Positions 58,329 to 64,000 of a DNA stretch of 64,000 nt are shown here, piece after piece. The position numbers and the translations under genes are program-made. The stretch spans positions 1 through 64,000 of the forward strand of contig NZ_QOLD01000020.1 of assembly GCF_003333305.1 (NCBI RefSeq), given 5' to 3'. The number at the start of each line of letters is the position of its first letter. The stretch's first letter is position 1. Origin of the DNA: Candidatus Colwellia aromaticivorans (GTDB taxonomy: Bacteria > Pseudomonadota > Gammaproteobacteria > Enterobacterales > Alteromonadaceae). The notes beneath the pieces are model-generated. The model saw only the letters and a program-made list of their open reading frames with translations, had not been told where the DNA came from and did not search any database.

Positions 58329-58769
58329 TTAGCAATTAACTCCATATACTTGCTTAGCGCGTTGAGTAAATGCCTGCACCATATTATTCGTCATATGATT
58401 AAAAACACGACCGAATGCAAGATCAAACATTCTATTAGAAAATTCATATTCAAGCTCTAAACTGACTTTACACGCATCTTCTGATAGTGGTGTTAGTAAC
58501 CAATGCCCTTGTAATTTATTAAAGGGTCCATCAACTAGCTCTAAAGTTACTTGCTGATTAGAAACTAAGGTGTTCTTCGTTGTAAACCATTTTTTCAAGC
58601 CTGCTTTAGACACCAGTAATGCCGCTGTTACAGAGCTTTCGTCTTGAGCAATTATTTTACTATTACTGCAGTCAGGTAAAAATTGAGGATAAGCAGGAAC
58701 ATCATTAATTAATTGATACATTTGCTCAGCACTATACATAACCAGTGCACTACGACTTATGGATGGCAT
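58329..58769 (-). CDS. ratA: Ribosome association toxin RatA / coenzyme Q-binding START-domain protein
   Basis: 146 aa, polyketide cyclase/START fold: VMYSAEQMYQLINDVPAYPQFLPDCSNSKII and LEYEFSNRMFDLAFGRVFNHMTNNMVQAF match RatA/YfjG, a family related to Coq10. In E. coli it was reported to block 70S formation when overproduced. A CoQ-binding role is the alternative. It is divergent from smpB. Confidence 0.93.
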   Translation of the reverse strand: MPSISRSALVMYSAEQMYQLINDVPAYPQFLPDCSNSKIIAQDESSVTAALLVSKAGLKKWFTTKNTLVSNQQVTLELVDGPFNKLQGHWLLTPLSEDACKVSLELEYEFSNRMFDLAFGRVFNHMTNNMVQAFTQRAKQVYGVNC

Positions 58770-58980
58770 TCTGTTTTTACCTCAACAATAAATTGACAAT
58801 ATGATACCAAAACATGCCACCAAGCGCATTAATCTAGTAATTTATTTGCTAATAGTAAAATTCTCATATAAATGCGTAGCATTCTACGTATAATAACTGC
58901 CGTTTACTGAGTCATTTTTACAATAAAGAATGACAAAGAAAAAGCAAAACCTCTTATGTATAGAGACACGTGGAAAAAAA

Positions 58981-59469
58981 ATGGCTAAGAAGAAATCAAA
59001 AAGCTCCAACAGTAATACTATCGCTTTAAATAAGAAAGCGAGGCACAATTATAGCTTAACCGATAAGTTTGAAGGTGGAATGAGCTTACAAGGTTGGGAA
59101 ATAAAGAGCATTAGAAGTGGTAAAGTAAACATTTCTGACTGTTACGTACATATTAAAGACCGAGAAGCCTATTTATTAGGTTCTGAAATAATGCCGCTTA
59201 ATGCAGCCTCTAGTCATGTTGTATGTGACCCAAATCGTGATAGAAAATTATTACTGAACCGTAGAGAACTAGAAAAAATAATTGCCGCCGTAGAACGTGA
59301 CGGTTACTCTTTGATTGCAACCGCCATGTACTGGAAGCAATGTTGGGTGAAACTAGAATTTTATCTGGGTAAAGGTAAGAAAGATCACGATAAACGTTCC
59401 GACATAAAAGACAGAGAGTGGGCTGTTGATAAAGGACGTTTAATGAAGAATAAAAACTTGGATCGTTAA
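58981..59469 (+). CDS. smpB: SsrA-binding protein SmpB
   Basis: Binds tmRNA and delivers it to stalled ribosomes. Family blocks: NKKARHNYSLTDKFEGGMSLQGWEIKSIR, VHIKDREAYL, WVKLEFYLGKGKKDHDKR and WAVDKGRLMK. ATG 58981 gives the standard MAKKKSK start (162 aa). An in-frame ATG at 58930 adds 17 residues and is less likely. ssrA follows 107 bp later. Confidence 0.97.
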   Translation: MAKKKSKSSNSNTIALNKKARHNYSLTDKFEGGMSLQGWEIKSIRSGKVNISDCYVHIKDREAYLLGSEIMPLNAASSHVVCDPNRDRKLLLNRRELEKIIAAVERDGYSLIATAMYWKQCWVKLEFYLGKGKKDHDKRSDIKDREWAVDKGRLMKNKNLDR

Positions 59470-59500
59470 TTTGTTCGATATGTGGTTAAAAATTACCACG

Positions 59501-59529
59501 TTGTCTATTCAACTTCATCGTTGTATAAT
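59501..59529 (+). promoter_or_regulatory. ssrA promoter
   Basis: TTGTCT (59501-59506), 17-bp spacer, TATAAT (59524-59529). Start near 59536, so a short 5' precursor of about 40 nt precedes the mature tmRNA. Confidence 0.85.
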
Positions 59530-59576
59530 GAGGGCATAGGCGTATCGAGCCTATTGAAAAAGAAAAGAAAAACTTT

Positions 59577-59926
59577 GGGGCGGATCTAGGATTCGACAAG
59601 ATTCACGAAACCCAAGGTGCATGCCCAGGGGCGGTTTGCCTGGTAAAAAGCCGCAAAACTATAATTGCTAACGACGATACGTTCGCACTAGCCGCTTAGG
59701 CTAGCCATCACCTTGAAATCTCACCTATTGGTTAGAGGATTGATGGTCACCCCAAATAGGTTAGCGAGGGAAGCACGCTTGAGGCTGAACCGCGAAATAG
59801 TATCAAGCTCACCATGACGAAGCCTGTCGCTTGGCGTCTAATTGGTTAAATAAATGAGCGACTAAGCATGTAGTACCGAGGATGTAGGCTTTTTGGACGG
59901 GGGTTCGATTCCCCCCCGCTCCACCA
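59577..59926 (+). ncRNA. ssrA: Transfer-messenger RNA (tmRNA)
   Basis: Rescues stalled ribosomes and tags the nascent chain for degradation. The 5' acceptor strand begins GGGGCGGAT and is followed by GATTCGACAAGATT. The 3' T-arm GGTTCGATTCC precedes the terminal CGCTCCACCA. The tag frame starts at GCT 59667 and reads A-N-D-D-T-F-A-L-A-A, ending in TAG at 59697-59699, close to the ANDENYALAA tag of E. coli. Length about 350 nt. The 3' end is a preferred integrase target, and an integrase gene follows at once. Confidence 0.96.
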
Positions 59927-59933
59927 CATAACT

Positions 59934-59964
59934 AAAAAAGACGTCACAATGGCGTCTTTTTTTA
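59934..59964 (+). terminator. Rho-independent terminator behind ssrA
   Basis: AAAAAGACG pairs with CGTCTTTTT over a 9-nt loop and ends in seven T. It lies 8 bp after the CCA of tmRNA, so it would be the first feature of the integrated island or has been rebuilt by it. Confidence 0.85.
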
Positions 59965-60062
59965 TACCTAAAATTTAGCGTAACCACCTGTACACAGTAA
60001 CTTTTCAGCAAACACCCTATACAAACCTAAACAACTCTGTACAATAATAGACCAACTCAACT

Positions 60063-60126
60063 GCGGGTAAACGCGTGGGTAAAACCACAAATTACGTTTT
60101 TCTTGTGTGGGTAAAAATATTTAAGG
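60063..60126 (+). promoter_or_regulatory. Direct repeats upstream of int, candidate arm-type sites
   Basis: GTGGGTAAAA occurs at 60075-60084 and 60117-60126, with a near copy GCGGGTAA at 60063-60070 and another inside the integrase gene near 60495. Spaced direct repeats beside attL are typical arm sites for the N-terminal domain of tyrosine integrases. The function is inferred. Confidence 0.5.
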
Positions 60127-60133
60127 ACTTAAT

Positions 60134-61432
60134 ATGGCTATTACTATCGAAGCAATAAGGGAAGCAAAGCAGCAAGCTAAAAAGCTTGGTAAGCCCGTTA
60201 AACTGAGCGTTGGTGATGGTATAAGGCTTAACATTAGTAAATCTAGTGCAGTATTTCAGTTACGGTACAGAATTAAAGAAGCGGGTAAAATAAAAGAACG
60301 CACCCTAACCCTAGATAAACTAACAGCAAGAACAGATATAACACTAAATAAAGCAATAACTCAGGTTCTAGATAATGCAGAAAAGGCTAAAGCTCAAGTA
60401 AAGCAAGGTATCGACCCCACTAAAGAAAAACAAATTGCTAAAGCTCAAAACACAGAAAGCCAATATTTAACCTTGAATAACTATTTTGTTATGTGGGTAA
60501 AAAGAATATCTATTGCTACCCAATGGAGTGAAAAGCACTACACAGACATGTCAGCTAAGTTCAAACTGCACATTGCCCCTACTATTGGTGAATTACCACT
60601 CAATAGAATTTCACGCCAGCATATAGGTAATGTTTTAGAAAACTTATCAGATAAACCCGCGACATATAAGAAAGTACGCTCGTTACTCAATATGATCCTT
60701 GAAGATGCTGTAACCTCGAATAAGATTGAAGTTAACCCAACACCTAGAAAATCTGTTGGTGCAGTAACTAAATACGTTGCAAAAAAATTACCCGCTGTAA
60801 CCTCTTTACCCATACTGCAAAATATTATTGCTGGAATAAATACAATAAACATAACACCAACTATTCGTGTTGCTTCATTACTTCAAGCCCAAACGGTTTT
60901 ACGCTCACAAACAGTCATTAAAGCAAAATGGGATGAATTCGACCTTACTAATCAAGTATGGCGTATACCTCGCATTAAAGGACGTATAAAGCTTTCTGAT
61001 GCGGCTAAATATGGTGATTACTTCAATGTTCCTCTATCAAGCGAAAGCACAGAATTAATAGCTCAATGGCGTGATTCATTACGCTGGCAACAAAGTGATT
61101 ACTTATTCCCAAGTACTTCTAAGAGCGGCCACATAACCGTAGAGGCATTGACTAAGGTTTATAAAGTTAGACTCAAGTTAGATAGCCATTGTGCACATGG
61201 CTGGCGTTCGAGCTTTTCAACACTGGCACATGAAGCTATAGACGACACTGGCAAGGCTTTATTCAGAGATGATGTAATTGAACGCTGTCTTGATCATGTA
61301 GTCGGCAATGCAGTTACACAGGCTTACAACCGAGGTGAGCTATTAGAACTTAGAAAGACTCTAATGCAATGGTGGGGTAAACAACTAAGCAATACTAATG
61401 TTTTAGAGTTGCAGTTAAGTAAAACAATTTAA
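60134..61432 (+). CDS. int: Tyrosine recombinase/integrase of the ssrA island
   Basis: 432 aa. N-terminal arm-binding domain (about 1-105), SAM-like core-binding domain (about 110-205) and C-terminal catalytic domain with Arg257 (VLRSQ), His355-x-x-Arg358 (HGWRSS), His388 (CLDHVV) and Tyr398 (TQAYNR). Its position behind the tmRNA 3' end shows the target site. The ribosome-binding site is TAAGGA 8 bp before ATG. All catalytic residues that can be seen are present, so it is likely active. Confidence 0.94.
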   Translation: MAITIEAIREAKQQAKKLGKPVKLSVGDGIRLNISKSSAVFQLRYRIKEAGKIKERTLTLDKLTARTDITLNKAITQVLDNAEKAKAQVKQGIDPTKEKQIAKAQNTESQYLTLNNYFVMWVKRISIATQWSEKHYTDMSAKFKLHIAPTIGELPLNRISRQHIGNVLENLSDKPATYKKVRSLLNMILEDAVTSNKIEVNPTPRKSVGAVTKYVAKKLPAVTSLPILQNIIAGINTINITPTIRVASLLQAQTVLRSQTVIKAKWDEFDLTNQVWRIPRIKGRIKLSDAAKYGDYFNVPLSSESTELIAQWRDSLRWQQSDYLFPSTSKSGHITVEALTKVYKVRLKLDSHCAHGWRSSFSTLAHEAIDDTGKALFRDDVIERCLDHVVGNAVTQAYNRGELLELRKTLMQWWGKQLSNTNVLELQLSKTI

Positions 61433-61529
61433 CGGTTTAATTGAGTCTAGGTTCGCTACCGAAAAGCGGTTAACCAAGCCGCCTGACTCAGTTATTTATT
61501 ATTTGGTAAGTTTATTGGTAACTTGAGAA

Positions 61530-62192
61530 ATGAAAACAAATAGAAACGAGTATCTAAGCCAGCGAGTATCCACATTAGAGTTTGTATTGGTTATATCTGG
61601 TAATTTTGAATTTGATGAAGTTATAGAGGCTTGTTCTAATAAGCAAAAATATTTATACAGTAATATATTTATAAATGGCACTGAGGAGAACAAGCCTTGC
61701 TTTGGTCGAGTACTTGATAGGTTAAATCAGGATATAAAGGACGACCCTGATGAAATACGGTTTCCTGTATCTCAGTGTATATGCCCAAAAACTAGTAAAA
61801 GGGATGATGAGCATTGGAAATACACAATAGGTGATTTAATTGGCTGGGTATCTACTAAATACGATTTATCAGGGTACCCTTTAGCCGATTGGTTTAAAGA
61901 AGAATTAAAGAAAAGAGCCGTCGATAGCAAATCCACTGATAATGATAAAGGCAAAGATTATATAAAAATTGAAACTCTACCTAAAATACTTCAATTAATG
62001 ATAGAAGTTAGTAACAAGCCAGAATACGACAGAGAGAATTCCAGTTACGATGAAAAATCAGCAATTAGTAAATTAGAGAATCTAGCGAAAAATAAGGGAG
62101 TTTACTTTGGGAACAATCAAAGAACCGCTAAAGGTTTAGGTAATATTAATGCTAAAAAAATTATTGAGTATATTCAAAAGGATAAAAATTAA
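61530..62192 (+). CDS. Island protein of unknown function
   Basis: 220 aa. I recognise no family. The chain is mixed alpha/beta, cytoplasmic in composition, with no signal or membrane segment. Visible blocks are STLEFVLVISGNFEFDEVIEAC, VSQCICPKTSKRDDEHWKYTIGDLIGWV and a final NQRTAKGLGNINAKKIIEYI. Two close cysteines (CIC) and several acidic and Trp residues stand out. It lies between int and alpA, the place where satellite elements often carry accessory or defence genes. Base composition is more AT-rich than the backbone. Any function would be a guess. Confidence 0.6.
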   Translation: MKTNRNEYLSQRVSTLEFVLVISGNFEFDEVIEACSNKQKYLYSNIFINGTEENKPCFGRVLDRLNQDIKDDPDEIRFPVSQCICPKTSKRDDEHWKYTIGDLIGWVSTKYDLSGYPLADWFKEELKKRAVDSKSTDNDKGKDYIKIETLPKILQLMIEVSNKPEYDRENSSYDEKSAISKLENLAKNKGVYFGNNQRTAKGLGNINAKKIIEYIQKDKN

Positions 62193-62235
62193 AATCATTC
62201 ATCTTATTTTGCTTCGCTACAGCCCCTATGAAACC

Positions 62236-62320
62236 CATCTTAGATGCAAAAGTCAAAATTAGATTGTATCTAAGATGCTGAACTACCTGTTTAATTTGAA
62301 AATCAACAAATCAAACGATA
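62236..62320. promoter_or_regulatory. Two inverted repeats upstream of the alpA-like gene
   Basis: The first is CATCTTAGAT (62236-62245) with ATCTAAGATG (62268-62277), a perfect 10-bp pair with a 22-nt spacer. The second is TACCTGT (62284-62290) with ACAGGTA near 62315-62321, extended by TTTGA/TCAAA. They fill the 140-bp gap before alpA and could be operators, an excision-related site or RNA hairpins. Confidence 0.55.
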
Positions 62321-62332
62321 CAGGTAATAACC

Positions 62333-62536
62333 ATGAAAACTCGTAACTTAGAAAACCTAGCAGACTATTTAATCCAAGCACAAGAAGCCGAACAAGCAAC
62401 AAATGTTCATCGCATTACACTGCTTAGATGGGCAGCAAAAAATATTGCACCAAAACCACAAAAAATTGGAGGGCGTTGGTTCTGGCGTAACTCTGAAATT
62501 CAACAGCTAGTTGCTGGTGAATGGAAAGCTAAATAA
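62333..62536 (+). CDS. AlpA/MerR-like small DNA-binding protein (probable excisionase or activator)
   Basis: 67 aa with a winged-helix/MerR-like motif: ATNVHRITLLRWAAKNIAPKPQKIGGRWFWRNSEIQQLVAGEW. AlpA-type proteins activate integrase expression or act as recombination directionality factors in satellites, which fits the neighbouring integrase. The stop codon overlaps the start of the next tiny frame (TAATG). Confidence 0.75.
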   Translation: MKTRNLENLADYLIQAQEAEQATNVHRITLLRWAAKNIAPKPQKIGGRWFWRNSEIQQLVAGEWKAK

Positions 62537-62619
62537 TGGATAAGCATTTAAAACTACTTACAAACGTAACACATATGAAAAACCCGTTAAGCCAGCTACC
62601 AACTTTCAAAACGGGTTAG
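62536..62619 (+). CDS. Possible 27-residue peptide gene
   Basis: MDKHLKLLTNVTHMKNPL... ending FKTG. It starts inside the alpA-like stop codon (TAATG) with GGAAAG upstream, and ends just before the AGGAG of the next frame. The tight coupling is the only support. The CCCGTT...AACGGG pair inside (62583-62616) could instead be a hairpin. Confidence 0.3.
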   Translation: MDKHLKLLTNVTHMKNPLSQLPTFKTG

Positions 62620-62630
62620 GAGTCAAAAAT

Positions 62631-62741
62631 ATGAATACTCAAGACATAACCATTATAGCGAATGGGCGGTGGGAATCTACCTTAAATTTACATAGCCATA
62701 TGAACTCGATATTTTTGGGGGTTCAAGATGAACAGCACTAA
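62631..62741 (+). CDS. Possible 36-residue protein gene upstream of the primase
   Basis: MNTQDITIIANGRWESTLNL... ending VQDEQH. A strong AGGAG lies 8 bp before the ATG. The end overlaps the primase start by 14 bp, suggesting translational coupling. I recognise no family. Small leader frames before primase genes are common in satellites. Confidence 0.5.
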   Translation: MNTQDITIIANGRWESTLNLHSHMNSIFLGVQDEQH

Positions 62742-64000
62742 TACAGCGCCCCTAAAAAGTAGCACTACATATACGCCTTTCGTAATCACTAGCTTTACAT
62801 CTACTAAGGATTTAAACAAACAGTTTAATCTGGTTAATGGTTCTATTGTTAAAACATCAAATGCGGTAATGACAACGGGTAAGGGGCAAGCTCTTACAGT
62901 AAACGACGGTTTTCCTGGCCTAAATACTTTAATCAACGATCTAAACCCCAACCAAGCTATTGCAACGGGTGTGTTTGATGTTGCGAATGCAAAGATTGTT
63001 ACTAATACAAAGTACTTAACCCTTGCAGAAGAAAATCGAGACGATTACCGTTCGCGAACTAAAGAACACATGACACAGCCCTCCACTGGCTTAGTGTTTT
63101 TTGATTATGATCATAGTCTTAATTGTACTTTCCCAGCGATTAAAGATGCAAATGAGCTGATCTGTAATTTAGCGAAACTAGACCCTAGTTTTAATGAGGC
63201 TGGTTGTCTTATCCGGTCAAGCTCAAGCAACGGCATTAAAATAGCTGGCACTGACATAGCTCAGAAGTCTACAAGCCAACACGCTTTCTTTTTATATGAT
63301 GGTGGTTTAGAACAGCTCAAAGAGAAGATTGAATTGTTAAGTTGGCTTAATGGGTTTGGTTGGTGGGATATTAGCAAAGCCGGAAGTTTATTACCTCGTG
63401 CTATTATTGATCTTGCTGTTTTTAGTCCTGAACGCTTGATCTTTGAGGCTCCACCGACTCTAGGAGAAGGTATTGAACGCGAATTGTCAGAACCCTTTAT
63501 TCGTGATAATAGCGAATTATTAACCTTACCTGACATTACACCAGAGCAACGTTCAAAGGCTTTAAAGCTTAAAAGCAAAGGAAAAACGGCAATACAAGCC
63601 GAGGCTGATATTGTGAGAGATGAGTACATTGAAAATAAAGCAAATGTTCTCTCTAATAAGCAAGAAATTACATACGAGAAAGCTGTTAGGGTAATCAAAA
63701 AAAGTGTAAATGGAAACTTAGAGTTAGATTTTCCTTTGACCTTACCAAGTGGCAATGAAGGCTTTGTTGCTGATCTGATTGAAGATTGGGAATTCTATGA
63801 TAATAAATCAATGCCTGACCCATATGAGGGTGTCGAATATGGGCGAACTACCGCAAAGTATTACTATAACGATGGAAAGCCTGTTATCCACTCTCAGGCT
63901 CATGGGGGTTGTACTTATCGTTTAAGTGTAAGTGATAAAGGTGAAGAGTTTAAAACCAACGAACGGCTAGATGGATTACTTAAGGATATAAAGGGCTTGA
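62728..64000 (+). CDS. Archaeo-eukaryotic-type primase (AEP), N-terminal part
   Basis: An open frame from ATG 62728 runs off the window after 424 codons. The AEP active-site set can be read: DxD in LVFFDYDHSL (126-128), SxH in STSQHAFF (Ser183, His185), and the hD-type RAIID block near 220. The stretch RSSSSNGIKIAG, FSPERLIFEAPP and VEYGRTTAKYYYNDGKPVIHSQAHGG are familiar from primases of phages and integrative elements, where a helicase domain follows. GGGGG lies 8 bp upstream. It probably initiates replication of the excised island. The helicase part would be beyond the edge. Confidence 0.75.
   Translation, partial: MNSTNTAPLKSSTTYTPFVITSFTSTKDLNKQFNLVNGSIVKTSNAVMTTGKGQALTVNDGFPGLNTLINDLNPNQAIATGVFDVANAKIVTNTKYLTLAEENRDDYRSRTKEHMTQPSTGLVFFDYDHSLNCTFPAIKDANELICNLAKLDPSFNEAGCLIRSSSSNGIKIAGTDIAQKSTSQHAFFLYDGGLEQLKEKIELLSWLNGFGWWDISKAGSLLPRAIIDLAVFSPERLIFEAPPTLGEGIERELSEPFIRDNSELLTLPDITPEQRSKALKLKSKGKTAIQAEADIVRDEYIENKANVLSNKQEITYEKAVRVIKKSVNGNLELDFPLTLPSGNEGFVADLIEDWEFYDNKSMPDPYEGVEYGRTTAKYYYNDGKPVIHSQAHGGCTYRLSVSDKGEEFKTNERLDGLLKDIKGL

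Larger units (their letters stand above)
59905..64000 (+). mobile_element. Integrated genomic island at ssrA, left part
   Basis: Everything after the tmRNA 3' end looks acquired: an integrase in first position, unknown small genes, an AlpA-type regulator and a replication primase. E. coli CP4-57 uses the same locus and also carries an integrase and alpA. The left attachment site must lie in the 3' end of ssrA (T-arm to CCA). The second copy is not in the window, so the right border and length are unknown. It may be a satellite prophage or an integrative island. Confidence 0.82.

Noticed and set aside
63261-63755. 164-codon open frame on the minus strand
   Set aside because: It lies wholly inside the AEP primase frame, which has clear motifs on the plus strand; the minus frame has no family features.

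Overview
This window is chromosomal DNA of an AT-rich marine gammaproteobacterium. Gene content, protein style and the dense short repeats suggest the Alteromonadales, and most likely a Colwellia-like genus, but that placement is inferred from recognition and not from a search. Most of the window is a conserved housekeeping backbone. It is broken by mobile-element debris at about 0-0.5 kb and 8-9 kb, by at least nine MITE-like elements, and by an integrated island that starts at the 3' end of ssrA (about 59.9 kb) and runs off the right edge.

Layout. 0-0.5 kb: 5' part of a group II intron on the minus strand, sitting directly behind the deaD terminator. 0.5-2.9 kb: deaD with a long leader. 2.9-8 kb: a TetR regulator divergent from a two-gene RND efflux operon. 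8-9.2 kb: a gene graveyard with IS110 and IS3 transposase remnants and a broken nth. 9.2-16 kb: gloA, a class V aminotransferase, yaeQ, an M28 peptidase, a GNAT enzyme, a decayed GAF-GGDEF-EAL gene and a Yip1-family membrane protein. 16-31 kb: the classical purF-cvpA-dedD-folC-accD-truA-fimV-asd-pdxB-fabB block, all on the minus strand, joining purine, folate, fatty-acid, tRNA-modification, lysine/threonine and PLP functions. 31-37 kb: mnmC (oxidase half only), an OlsF-like bifunctional acyltransferase, a DinB-like protein, yfcL, an ATP-NAD-kinase-like protein and epmC. 37.6-43.4 kb: a six-gene mrp Na+/H+ antiporter operon with fused mrpA-mrpB. 44-49.6 kb: an Lrp-type regulator, a DUF3300 protein, a PepSY/response regulator/sensor kinase operon and a choice-of-anchor-H surface protein. 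49.9-59.9 kb: dnaJ-dnaK-grpE (minus) and nadK-recN-bamE (plus), ratB-ratA, smpB and ssrA. This is the same neighbourhood as in Escherichia coli, with clear sigma-32 promoters before grpE and dnaK and a LexA box before recN. 59.9-64 kb: the island, with an integrase, an unknown 220-residue protein, an AlpA-like regulator, two tiny ORFs and the first 424 codons of an archaeo-eukaryotic-type primase.

The most interesting unexplained structure is the repeat set. Two families of small inverted-repeat elements have different termini and different target-site duplications: 3-bp TTA/TAA for family A and TA for family B. They nevertheless share an internal core of about 60 bp enclosed by a stem whose sequence changes between copies while pairing is kept. 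One family B copy is nested inside a family A copy, and an intact A copy at 48.3 kb shows the empty site. The two nested copies also share an extra block with further compensated changes.
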